Shown in pieces: positions 1 through 7,450 of a stretch of DNA of 14,474 nt. The first letter of the stretch is position 1. Each line of letters starts with the position of its first letter. A program made the translations under genes and the position numbers. The DNA is from Thermodesulfobacteriota bacterium (GTDB taxonomy: Bacteria; Desulfobacterota; BSN033; UBA1163), in assembly GCA_030024065.1 (NCBI GenBank), contig JASEIE010000055.1:1-14474 (forward strand), read 5' to 3'. A model generated the notes under the pieces. The model did no database searches and had not been told where the DNA came from. It saw nothing but the letters and a program-made list of their open reading frames with translations.

Positions 1-50
1 CCCAATATTCCAAAATTCCATTTTTCCAACATTCCATTTCATCCATCAAT
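1..50. repeat. ATTCC-word low-complexity tract
   Basis: The first 50 bases are built from variants of one short word, ATTCCA (attccaaa, attccattt, ttcca, acattccattt). They lie immediately before the first gene. The tract resembles the word-repeat tracts at 4490-4546, 12677-12738 and 14122-14183, though each uses a different word. No inverted partner is visible, but the window edge may cut it off. No function is assigned. Confidence 0.45.
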
Positions 51-57
51 TAGGAGT

Positions 58-1101
58 ATGTCAACAGTCATGAAGATCATCATCCGATCCTGGCAGAAGG
101 GTGATCTCGCATCCATTCTCGCCCAGAAGACATACACCACCTTCGAAGGGGGGAAAAGTTTGAAGAGTCTTCCCGGACTTTGTCTTGATCTCCTATCAGA
201 GCAGAAGAAAGCGTGGTCGGAGCTTCAGGAAGGCTACGGATTGCTTGATGGCGTCAGGGAGCGGGAGGTCCCCTGTAGGGGATTTTCCGTCCGGCTCCAG
301 CACAATCCAGGGAGGATCAGGAGCAGCCTCGCCGTTTTAAGCGAAAAAAAAGGAACCGATCGGCCATGTTTCCTCTGTCCGGATTATCTCCCTGAAGCTC
401 AGAAAGGGATTCTTTACCGAAGGAAATACCTGATTCTCTGCAATCCCATGCCTGTCTTCCCTTCTCACTTTACTGTCTCCCATTTAGGCCATCGCCTTCA
501 GATCATCACCGAGCATATCGATATCTTTCTCCAGTTGATGGCTGATTTTGGTTCCGGCTGGACGGTCCTCTACAATGGACCAAAATGCGGCGCCTCGGCA
601 CCGGATCACCTCCATTTCCAGGCAGCCCCATCAGGATGGATGCCAATCGAGAAACAGATCCGGGAGGAGAAAAGACTCGCTCTGATGACAGAGATTGACG
701 GTGTTCTTTTCTGTCGTGCAAGAGATCTGGGACGGGAGGTTATCCTCCTGGAGGGAGACGATCCGATGGCCGTGGAGAGTGCTTTCAAGAGTTTTTTGGA
801 CGCCTTGAAAAAGTTGTCTCTCATTGACGAGGAGCCCATGATCAATATCGCCGGCTTCTACGAAGAAAGGAATTTGCGTCTCGTGATCTTTCCGCGCCGA
901 AAACACCGTCCCGACGCCTTTTTCAGCGAAGGAGATGAACGGGTTGTGGTCAGCCCGGGGGTAATCGATATGGGAGGCGTCCTGATCACCCCTGTAGAAA
1001 AAGATTTCGAACGCCTGGACGGACCTGCTGTGGAATCCATCTACAGGGAAGTATCCTTAAAAGGAAAAATCGTGGAAAAGGCCATCGACGCGATGGTATA
1101 A
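58..1101 (+). CDS. DUF4922 / HIT-GalT-like nucleotidyl phosphorylase family protein
   Basis: This 347-residue protein carries the GalT/HIT-type nucleotide-phosphate motif His-x-His-x-Gln (HLHFQ, residues 184-188), preceded by GPKCGASAPD (174-183). That arrangement matches the DUF4922 group, which is distantly related to GDP-galactose phosphorylases and Ap4A phosphorylases. A CFLC pair at 104-107, His137 in a PSHF segment and His184 could form a zinc site like that of GalT; this is inference. The likely chemistry is transfer or phosphorolysis at a nucleotide-diphosphate bond, but the substrate is unknown. No signal peptide is seen, so it is probably cytoplasmic. The start is ambiguous: AGGAG at 52-56 is only 1 nt from ATG 58 and 13 nt from the in-frame ATG at 70 (Met5), so Met5 may be the true start. 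It stands alone and converges on rsmE with a 23-bp gap. No terminator is evident. Confidence 0.65.
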   Translation: MSTVMKIIIRSWQKGDLASILAQKTYTTFEGGKSLKSLPGLCLDLLSEQKKAWSELQEGYGLLDGVREREVPCRGFSVRLQHNPGRIRSSLAVLSEKKGTDRPCFLCPDYLPEAQKGILYRRKYLILCNPMPVFPSHFTVSHLGHRLQIITEHIDIFLQLMADFGSGWTVLYNGPKCGASAPDHLHFQAAPSGWMPIEKQIREEKRLALMTEIDGVLFCRARDLGREVILLEGDDPMAVESAFKSFLDALKKLSLIDEEPMINIAGFYEERNLRLVIFPRRKHRPDAFFSEGDERVVVSPGVIDMGGVLITPVEKDFERLDGPAVESIYREVSLKGKIVEKAIDAMV

Positions 1102-1124
1102 TTTTCAACGGGGGTTGTCCCTAT

Positions 1125-1931
1125 TTAACCCAGGTCACCCAATTCATACTGGAGAATTCCTACCAGGGTGATGGCGGCGGTTTCGGTTCTTAAAATCCGC
1201 TGGCCCAGTTTTATTGGAATAAATCCTTTATCCTTTGCGAGTCTCACTTCTCCTTCAGTAAAACCTCCTTCGGGTCCGACCATGACATAGACCCTTCCAG
1301 GGCGATTAGTCTTAAATCCCCCCCTGCCTGTCCGGCAGGCAGGCTCCCCCCCTTTTTCAAAGGGGGGATATAATGCGGGAAATCTTTTTAGGACTTCTTT
1401 GAGGTTTTTTCCTTCCTTCTCCCAAAGAAGGATTCTCAATCCCTCTTCCTCGCAAAGCTCTAATGCTTCCTTGAACGAACGATAAGGCTCCACCTTCGGC
1501 ACTTTCGCCCTTCTCGACTGCTGAACGGCTTTGATGGCGATCTCCTGCCATCGGTGGGATTTCTTCTGTTTTGCCTCCCTCTCCTCCAGAGCAATGGACC
1601 TCTGCGATTTAAAGGGAATGATGGTAGAAACACCCAGCTCCGTCGCCTTCTGAATGATTAACTCCATCCGTTCCTTTTCGGGAAGGGCCTGTAGAAGATA
1701 GATCTCTAAAGATGATTCCGTGGGCGACTGAAAAACGTCAAAAGCGAGGATGAATGCCTTTTCTTCTGAAAGGTGAACAACCCTACCTCTGAAGTCATTC
1801 CCTTCAGAGTCGGTCAGGGTGATGATGCTTCCTGCACGACCCCCTTGAAATTGAAGGGCCTCCAGAGGAGACCCTTCGATGGCGACTTTTTTACCCACTT
1901 CGATCTTCTGGTTGAGAATGATTCTATCCAT
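1125..1931 (-). CDS. rsmE: 16S rRNA m3U1498 methyltransferase RsmE
   Basis: This 268-residue protein matches RsmE, the SPOUT-class enzyme that methylates N3 of U1498 in 16S rRNA using S-adenosylmethionine. The diagnostic knot motifs are present: QKATELGV (94-101), VGPEGGF (218-224) and LGQRILRTETAA (242-253). The N-terminal PUA-like part is divergent and lacks the usual HHLxxVLR stretch. Residues 188-208 are an oddity: they are translated from a palindromic repeat (see 1316-1369) just before the GPEGG strand. I chose ATG 1931 because the family normally starts close to this point. An upstream in-frame TTG at 1994 would add 21 low-complexity residues inside the lon-like gene. From 1931 the gene overlaps the lon-like stop by 8 nt (ATGGATAG), so translation is probably coupled. 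No Shine-Dalgarno directly precedes the start. It is last in the leftward operon. Confidence 0.9.
   Translation of the reverse strand: MDRIILNQKIEVGKKVAIEGSPLEALQFQGGRAGSIITLTDSEGNDFRGRVVHLSEEKAFILAFDVFQSPTESSLEIYLLQALPEKERMELIIQKATELGVSTIIPFKSQRSIALEEREAKQKKSHRWQEIAIKAVQQSRRAKVPKVEPYRSFKEALELCEEEGLRILLWEKEGKNLKEVLKRFPALYPPFEKGGEPACRTGRGGFKTNRPGRVYVMVGPEGGFTEGEVRLAKDKGFIPIKLGQRILRTETAAITLVGILQYELGDLG
1316..1369. repeat. Palindromic repeat inside rsmE (two nested hairpins)
   Basis: Three nested inverted repeats sit here. The outer pair is atcccccc (1316-1323) with ggggggat (1362-1369). The second is cctgcctg (1323-1330) with caggcagg (1336-1343). The third is ccccccttt (1347-1355) with aaagggggg (1359-1367) around a 3-nt loop. 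The element is translated in frame as RsmE residues about 188-208 and creates no stop. The ends (AAATCCCCCC and AAAGGGGGGAT) recur at 13235-13269, so this is a dispersed repeat family rather than part of the enzyme. In-frame palindromic elements within genes are known from Rickettsia; homology to those is not claimed. Confidence 0.8.
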
Positions 1932-4410
1932 CGCAGGAGGATTTTCTTTTTTTCTTCTTCCCTTCTTTGGCCCCTTCTTCTCCGCCCCCCTCAAACTCTT
2001 TGATTCTCATACTCAATTCTCGGAGTTTCTTGTCGACTAAGTAATTGACCGTCCCTTCCTTAAAGCTCCCATCCTCCAATCTTTCACCTGGTTCTGTGCC
2101 CGTCAGGATTTCAATCCCCTGCTCAATGGTCTTCACCGGGTAGATATGGAATTTACCCTCTTTAACCGCCTGGATCACATCCTTCCTTAACATCAGATCA
2201 CCCATATTGATATGAGGGATCATCACGCCCTGTTTTCCTGTCAATCCCTTTGCCTTGCAGACATCGAAGAAACCCTCGATCTTCTCATTCACGCCACCAA
2301 TGGGCTGGATTTCTCCCTTCTGGTTGACCGATCCTGTCACAGCGATGTCCTGTCGGATCGGAAGATCTGAAAGGCTTGAGAGAAGGGCATAGAGCTCCGG
2401 AGAGGAGGCGCTATCCCCTTCCACTCCGCTGTAGGACTGTTCAAAACAGATGCTGGCGCTCATCGTGATGGGTTTATCCTGGGCAAATTGGCTCCGGAGA
2501 TATCCCGAAAGGATGTAGACCCCTTTATTATGGATGGGGCCGCTCATCTCCGCCTCTCTTTCGATGTTGATAATTCCAGCTTTCCCTAAAGAGGTCTTGA
2601 CCGTAATCCGGGAAGGTTTGCCGAAGGCATAATCTCCCAGATTATAGACGGAAAGGCCATTGACCTGGCCCACGACCATTCCATCCGAGTCAATCATGAT
2701 GGTTCCATCTTCAATCATCTCCTGCAATTTGTCCTCGATCAGGTTCACCCTGTGTCTCTTCTTTTGGATGGCCATATCAACATGTCTCTCCGCCACCACA
2801 TCACTTCCATCCTTCGAAGCCCAATAACTGGCTTCCCTCAATATATCGGCGATGAGATGGAAACGGGTCGAAAGTTTCTTCTGCCTTCCAGCGATCTCTA
2901 CCCCATACTCCAATACGGCGGCCATCCCTGTTTTGTCGAAGGGTTTTAACTTCTCCTCATCGCAGATCTTCCGGATGAAAGAGGCGTACTGGAGGATCTT
3001 CTTCTCATCCTTATCCATCACCGAATCGAAGTCTGCCTTGATCTTAAAAATCTTTTTGAAATCATCATCCAGATTGTAGAGGAGGGAATAGATCTGTACA
3101 TCGCCAATCATGATGACCTTTGTATTGCACTCGATGGGCTCTGGCTTGAGGGCTGAAGAGGAGAAGAAGTATAAGGGATCGTAGGTCTGAACCTCCATCA
3201 CCTGATTCTTCAATGTCCGTTTCAAAGCGGGCCAGACCCCCGGTTCTACAAGGGCTTCCAGGACATTGAAGATGAGATAGCCACCGTTAGCCTTTAGAAA
3301 GGATCCCGCCTTGATATGAGTAAAGTCGGTTCTCCAGATTCCGGATCTCTCGACCACCCTTTCGATGGTCCCGAAAAGGTTTCGATAATTGGGCGTCATC
3401 TCAACGATGGTGGGCGCCCCTTTAGCCTCTGAATTGTCTACCAGGACATTGACCTGGTATTCGGCGAATAAGTCCGCCGGCTGGGGCAAGGCCAATCCCG
3501 GAAGAATAGAAGGTGAGGGTTCCTCTTTTTCTTTGAAACGATGGAGGTTGGCCAGGATATCTTCCTGGACCTCATTTAGGTACTGATCGACCTTTTCGAA
3601 ATTTGACCTCTCCTTGATGTCTGAGATGGAGTCTTTGATGACCGGAGAGATCATTACTGTATCCAGGGCGGATAGTTCCTCTTTGATCTCCTTCTCCGAC
3701 CTTCGAGTCTCCTTGAAGATATTCTCCAATTCGTTAACCAGTTCGACCTGCTTCCCCTTAATCCTCTCGAACTCCTCCCTGGAAAACTTATCCTCCTCCA
3801 CCATCGTTTCTAACTGCTCAATGTTGACGGGATTTCCCTCAACCATTGGGAAAATACCCGGACGGGAGTAGGGGCCCATCTGTATCTGAACGAGAGCGAA
3901 ACCCTCTTTATTCACCTTCTTCTCAAACTCCCGGAACTGCTCGGCCTGCTTATTCCGAAACTTTTCGACTAGCTCTTTCTTCTTGTTGAGGTAGTCCTCG
4001 TTCTCAAAGATGAGGGGAACCTTCTTCTTCAGTGTTTCGATCAGGCTTTCCATCTCTTTCTTTAAGGCATTCCCCTGTCCTGAAGGAAGGATGAGCATAT
4101 GGGGCATATCCGGGTTCTTGAAATTATTGACATAACAGATATCGTTTGGAATCTTTCCCTTCGCATCAAGGTCTTCTAGAACGCATTTGATTGTGGTGAA
4201 CCGGCCTGTCCCCGCCAGACCGGTCACAAAGATGTTATACCCGATGTAGTTGATGTCGAGCCCCACCCGAATCGCCTCCAGCGCCCTCTCCTGGCCGATG
4301 ATCTCATCGCAGGGCTCGATGGACTGTGTGGTCTCAAAGGGCAACGAATCAAGGTCGCATCGCCATCTCAGTTTCTCAACAGGTACCTCTTCATAGATTT
4401 TATCCGCCAT
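1924..4410 (-). CDS. Lon-family AAA+ protease (AAA_32 / LonB-like type)
   Basis: This 828-residue protein joins an N-terminal AAA+ module of the AAA_32 type to a C-terminal Lon protease domain. The Ser-Lys dyad is clear: Ser667 in EGDSAS and Lys710 in GGVNEKI, 43 residues apart as in E. coli Lon (679/722). The ATPase motifs are atypical. Walker A is GLAGTGRF (64-71), with Arg for the usual Lys. The Walker B position reads GGYLIFNVL (376-384), with Asn382 where an acidic residue is expected. Residues about 110-300 are charged and probably coiled-coil. The tail (807-828) is a Gly/Glu/Lys low-complexity stretch. There is no N-terminal LON substrate domain, so this is not classical Lon. It is cytoplasmic. 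The start has a good Shine-Dalgarno (GGAGG, 9 nt upstream), and a promoter candidate lies at 4452-4478. Likely role: degradation of damaged or regulatory proteins, possibly with weak ATP use. Confidence 0.88.
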   Translation of the reverse strand: MADKIYEEVPVEKLRWRCDLDSLPFETTQSIEPCDEIIGQERALEAIRVGLDINYIGYNIFVTGLAGTGRFTTIKCVLEDLDAKGKIPNDICYVNNFKNPDMPHMLILPSGQGNALKKEMESLIETLKKKVPLIFENEDYLNKKKELVEKFRNKQAEQFREFEKKVNKEGFALVQIQMGPYSRPGIFPMVEGNPVNIEQLETMVEEDKFSREEFERIKGKQVELVNELENIFKETRRSEKEIKEELSALDTVMISPVIKDSISDIKERSNFEKVDQYLNEVQEDILANLHRFKEKEEPSPSILPGLALPQPADLFAEYQVNVLVDNSEAKGAPTIVEMTPNYRNLFGTIERVVERSGIWRTDFTHIKAGSFLKANGGYLIFNVLEALVEPGVWPALKRTLKNQVMEVQTYDPLYFFSSSALKPEPIECNTKVIMIGDVQIYSLLYNLDDDFKKIFKIKADFDSVMDKDEKKILQYASFIRKICDEEKLKPFDKTGMAAVLEYGVEIAGRQKKLSTRFHLIADILREASYWASKDGSDVVAERHVDMAIQKKRHRVNLIEDKLQEMIEDGTIMIDSDGMVVGQVNGLSVYNLGDYAFGKPSRITVKTSLGKAGIINIEREAEMSGPIHNKGVYILSGYLRSQFAQDKPITMSASICFEQSYSGVEGDSASSPELYALLSSLSDLPIRQDIAVTGSVNQKGEIQPIGGVNEKIEGFFDVCKAKGLTGKQGVMIPHINMGDLMLRKDVIQAVKEGKFHIYPVKTIEQGIEILTGTEPGERLEDGSFKEGTVNYLVDKKLRELSMRIKEFEGGGEEGAKEGKKKKRKSSCDG

Positions 4411-4451
4411 GACCTCTTCCTCCGATGAAAGAACGACTTCTTTCGGCTTTA

Positions 4452-4478
4452 TTTATAATAGAATACTGGAAAAGTCAA
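4452..4478 (-). promoter_or_regulatory. Candidate sigma70 promoter for the lon-like gene
   Basis: Read leftward, TTGACT (4478-4473) is followed after 15 nt by TATAAA (4457-4452), with the start codon 42 nt beyond. The spacer is shorter than ideal. The -35 block GTTGACTTTTC is identical to that of the tRNA-Val promoter at 14273-14301. It would let the lon-like and rsmE genes be expressed separately from the upstream pair. Confidence 0.45.
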
Positions 4479-4489
4479 CGAAGACAAAC

Positions 4490-4546
4490 AGAAGAATTAA
4501 GAAATGGGAAATAGGAAATGAGAATTGGAAATTGCAAATTGAGAAG
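4490..4546. repeat. GGAAAT-word low-complexity tract
   Basis: A purine-rich run of word variants (gggaaat, aggaaat, gagaatt, ggaaatt, gcaaatt) fills the space just after the J-protein stop codon. No inverted partner is seen. It separates the ClpX-like/J-protein pair from the lon promoter. Confidence 0.5.
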
Positions 4547-5464
4547 TTAGAGGCCTTCCTTGGCAAGTTCCTGAATCAACCCCTTTGTTTTCTCTGATAC
4601 TTTTTGGGGGATTATAACAATTATTTTTACATATTCATCCCCCCTTCCCTCTTTTTGAAAATGGGGAATGCCGAGACCCCTCAGCCGCATCTTCGTATGG
4701 CTCTGCGTTCCTGGAGGGATTTTGACCTTCTTCGTTCCTTCAAGAGTAGGCACCTCGACCGTCGTCCCTAATGCCGCCTCCGAGAAATGGATCTCCTTCT
4801 CAACGACCAGGTCGTCACCATCCCGGATGAAGATGGGATGCTCCCTGACATGGATATTGAAGTACAGGTCTCCGGCAGGACCGCCATTTCTCCCCTGCAT
4901 CCCCTTGCCGGCAAGCCTGAGCTTCTTCCCGGAAGGGATACCCTTGGGAATTTTTACGGAGACCTCTTCCGCCTTGCCGTCCTTCTGATAGGAGATTCGT
5001 TTCTCTCCGCCAAACGCCGACTCTTCAAGAGAGATGGTCATTTCGTAGAGGATGTCTTCTCCCTTCTGGGGCATTCGACCCATATCCTGATATCCATACT
5101 GGCCGCCGAAAATGTCTCCGAAATCAAAACCACCCTTCCTTCTAAATTTGAAATCACGTCGTCCTCTTCCGCCGAAGAGGCCTGAAAGAATCTCATCAAA
5201 GTCGAATCCCCTGAAAATGTCCTCCTGGGTGAATCGCTGACGGAATCCCTCCGCGCCAAAGGTATCGTATTGCTTTCGTTTCTCCTTATCGCTCAGAACG
5301 GCATAGGCTTCGTTGATCTCCTTGAAGCGTTCCTCCCCTTCCTTCTTGTTCGGATTCCGGTCCGGATGGTATTTCATCGCCAGTTTCCGGTAAGCCCGTT
5401 TGATCTCTTCGTCACTGGCGTTCTTGCCCATGCCTAAAGTCTCATAATAATCTCTAACGGCCAT
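4547..5464 (-). CDS. Type II (zinc-less) DnaJ/CbpA-like J-domain co-chaperone
   Basis: This 305-residue protein is close to the length of E. coli CbpA (306). The N-terminal J domain (5-70) has the HPD motif at 33-35 (KYHPDRN), which stimulates DnaK ATPase. A Gly/Phe-rich linker (about 84-125) is followed by two substrate-binding beta domains, CTD-I (about 138-215) and CTD-II (about 218-300). None of the four CxxCxGxG zinc repeats of classical DnaJ is present, so it is a class B/II J-protein. It should act in the cytoplasm, handing unfolded clients to DnaK. The start codon overlaps the stop of the ClpX-like gene as TAATG, with a GAGGAG Shine-Dalgarno inside that gene's last codons, so the two are probably translationally coupled. 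No dnaK or grpE is in view, so this is probably not the main DnaJ. Confidence 0.88.
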   Translation of the reverse strand: MAVRDYYETLGMGKNASDEEIKRAYRKLAMKYHPDRNPNKKEGEERFKEINEAYAVLSDKEKRKQYDTFGAEGFRQRFTQEDIFRGFDFDEILSGLFGGRGRRDFKFRRKGGFDFGDIFGGQYGYQDMGRMPQKGEDILYEMTISLEESAFGGEKRISYQKDGKAEEVSVKIPKGIPSGKKLRLAGKGMQGRNGGPAGDLYFNIHVREHPIFIRDGDDLVVEKEIHFSEAALGTTVEVPTLEGTKKVKIPPGTQSHTKMRLRGLGIPHFQKEGRGDEYVKIIVIIPQKVSEKTKGLIQELAKEGL

Positions 5465-7251
5465 TAAACGTTCTCCTCAGTTCCTAAATCCAAATGCCGG
5501 CTATAGACCTCCTGAATGACCCGATTGAGATAGCCCTCCGGATCATCGATTGCCTCTTTCGTAATCAGAAATCCCTTTCGCCCCATTCTGTCCCGGATCA
5601 GCTTCATTCCATGCTCATAGTCCTTTAACAGACGGGAACAGACCGTCTCTCCCTTCACATCCTCTTCCAGGGCCATCTCTGTAATCCGATCGATAGCTTC
5701 CCCGTCAAATTCAAGCTGAATCCCATTTCTTCGCTGAAAATCTCTTTCAAATTCCTCCACCTGCCGCTGGACCTCCACCACCTCTTCAAAGACGGTGTTG
5801 ACATCATATCCCTTCTCAATCATTCGACGGACGATGAGATCGATTCGGCTTTCCGGAAAGACAACCCCATAGCGTCTGCGAAACTCCCCCTCCCTGCTCA
5901 GGATGGATTCCTTCAATTCCTTCTTCTCGCAGGAAAGAAGCTTTTCAAATCTGGCAAGACTCTCAGGATGCGTGGGGTTTTGGATCAATCGTTCCAGTTC
6001 CCGACCCGGATTTTCGACGACTTCGCGGGTGACGACGAATTTGCGAATATTTGTGGAGGGAAGCCGTTTTTCGAATTTGAGGAGCACCTTCTCCACGGCG
6101 CTGACGAGCCCCCTCGCTCCTATCTTCTCCTCGTAGGCCTTCACGGCTAATTCGTAGAGGGCCTCCTCTTCGAACTGGATATCGATTCCGTAAGATTTAA
6201 AATCCTTCTTCTTCCCCAGGATGATGGGGTTATTGGGATTCTTAAGAATCGCATAGAGATCTTGGATTCCCAGTTTCTCAAAAATGGTGGTAATCGGAAG
6301 TCTTCCAATAAATTCCGATTCAAATCCATAGGCAATGAGATCCTCGGCCTTCACCTGTCTGAGATACTCCGCCCTTTCATCCTTCGAACGGATCTCCGCC
6401 CCGAAACCGATCCCCTCCCGGTTCAGCCGCTTCTTGACGATCTCCTCCAGACCATTGAAGGCTCCGCTCATGATGAAAAGGATGTGCTTCGTATTGATCA
6501 TCCGTTTCTCCCTCTTTCCGGTCTTCCGGTAATGTTCGAAGGCTTCCAATTGAGAGATGGGATCATGGGGGACCTTGAGGTCCACCTCTGTCTCTTCCAT
6601 CGGTTTTAAGAGGGCCCGCTGGACTCCTGTTCTTGACACATCCGGACCGATGATATTGTTGGATGAGGCAATCTTGTCAATCTCATCCACATAGATGATT
6701 CCATACTGAGCCATATCCATATCGCCACTGGCCTCATAAACGAGATCGCGAACGAGATCCTCCACATCTCCTCCGACATAGCCGGTCTCACTGAATTTCG
6801 TCGCATCTCCCTTGACAAAAGGAACGCCAATCTTCTTTGCAATCAGTTTGATCAGGTAGGTCTTGCCCACTCCTGTGGGACCGACCATCAGAATATTGTT
6901 CTTGATGTGGCCCACCCCTTCATACCGAGTCTTTCCTTTGGTCATCTCGGTGAACTTAATCCGATTGAAGTGGGTGCAGATCTTGGTGGCCAGGATCTCC
7001 TTTGCCTCTTCCTGCCGGATGATATAGTCATTGAGAAAGGCCTCCAACTCCTCTGGCTTCAGGTCGAATTGGATCTTCCCCTTCTTCTCACCGAACTCCT
7101 TCTCTTCTTTGGAGACTTCTTCTGCCTGCGGTTTTGGAAAGAGCATGGGGACGACCAGCCGGATTCGGTCACCATACTTCTTCCCCAGATAATCATTCAA
7201 TTCTTTTTCCAGTTCCTTTTGGCCTGGAATTTTCGAATCGGAATCTTTCAT
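5464..7251 (-). CDS. ClpX-like AAA+ unfoldase without zinc domain, with duplicated small subdomain
   Basis: This 595-residue AAA+ ATPase is closest to ClpX. Visible elements are the QEEAK entry helix (80-84), Walker A GPTGVGKT (124-131), pore-1 loop GYVG (157-160), Walker B IIYVDE (185-190), the ClpP-docking IGF loop with the typical IGFGA context (281-285), Arg-finger region EFIGRLP (313-319) and sensor-2 GAR (378-380). Differences from ClpX: the N-terminal four-Cys zinc domain is replaced by a charged 70-residue segment; the RKH pore loop is replaced by a longer stretch ending TGKREKR (244-250); and about 195 residues follow the AAA+ core. Residues 511-579 of that extension align by eye with the small subdomain (356-423), suggesting an internal duplication. 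It probably unfolds proteins for ClpP or another partner; the substrate is unknown. It is first in the operon, with AAGGAG 10-12 nt before ATG. HslU was considered but lacks this loop pattern. Confidence 0.85.
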   Translation of the reverse strand: MKDSDSKIPGQKELEKELNDYLGKKYGDRIRLVVPMLFPKPQAEEVSKEEKEFGEKKGKIQFDLKPEELEAFLNDYIIRQEEAKEILATKICTHFNRIKFTEMTKGKTRYEGVGHIKNNILMVGPTGVGKTYLIKLIAKKIGVPFVKGDATKFSETGYVGGDVEDLVRDLVYEASGDMDMAQYGIIYVDEIDKIASSNNIIGPDVSRTGVQRALLKPMEETEVDLKVPHDPISQLEAFEHYRKTGKREKRMINTKHILFIMSGAFNGLEEIVKKRLNREGIGFGAEIRSKDERAEYLRQVKAEDLIAYGFESEFIGRLPITTIFEKLGIQDLYAILKNPNNPIILGKKKDFKSYGIDIQFEEEALYELAVKAYEEKIGARGLVSAVEKVLLKFEKRLPSTNIRKFVVTREVVENPGRELERLIQNPTHPESLARFEKLLSCEKKELKESILSREGEFRRRYGVVFPESRIDLIVRRMIEKGYDVNTVFEEVVEVQRQVEEFERDFQRRNGIQLEFDGEAIDRITEMALEEDVKGETVCSRLLKDYEHGMKLIRDRMGRKGFLITKEAIDDPEGYLNRVIQEVYSRHLDLGTEENV

Positions 7252-7291
7252 CGATATTAAACTCCTTCTCTTTATGAGAACTTATAACAAT

Positions 7292-7319
7292 ATTATAACC
7301 ATTGCCGCCATTTTTTCAA
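7292..7319 (-). promoter_or_regulatory. Strong sigma70-type promoter of the ClpX-like operon
   Basis: On the minus strand TTGAAA (7319-7314) lies 16 nt before a perfect TATAAT (7297-7292). Transcription would begin near 7284, giving a leader of roughly 30 nt before the ATG at 7251. The upstream edge abuts the C/G-rich flank of the palindrome at 7355-7420. TTGAAA also fits the heat-shock sigma32 -35 core, but the -10 does not look like CCCATNT, so a housekeeping promoter is more likely. Confidence 0.7.
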
Positions 7320-7339
7320 CCCCCCCTCTTATTAAATGC

Positions 7340-7431
7340 GGATTTCGGAATTCGCCTGCCTGCGCGAAGCCCCGCCTGCCGAAGCCTCGTGCGGCGGGCA
7401 GGCGCTTCGGCGAAGGCAGGGATTGCGGAAT
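7340..7431. repeat. G+C-rich nested palindrome with flanking near-direct repeats
   Basis: The outer arms are cctgcctgcgcgaagc (7355-7370) and gcttcggcgaaggcagg (7404-7420), an imperfect pair. The inner arms are cgcctgcc (7373-7380) and ggcaggcg (7397-7404). The element is flanked by gatttcggaat (7341-7351) and gattgcggaat (7421-7431), which differ at one position. It shares the CCTGCC/GGCAGG core with the repeat in rsmE. It lies between the operon promoter and the truncated end of the pseudogene, and appears to have replaced that gene's C-terminal coding sequence. Confidence 0.75.
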
Positions 7432-7450
7432 CTGGATGAGAATTGATTCT

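Noticed and set aside
1932..1994. Upstream TTG start for rsmE at 1994
   Set aside because: It would add 21 Lys/Gly/Glu-rich residues lying wholly inside the lon-like tail; RsmE proteins normally start near the residue encoded at 1931.
4490..4546. CRISPR-like array
   Set aside because: The words are 6-8 nt, degenerate and contiguous, with no repeat-spacer periodicity and no cas genes.
4787..5185. 132-residue rightward open frame
   Set aside because: It is antisense to the J-protein gene, with no family resemblance.
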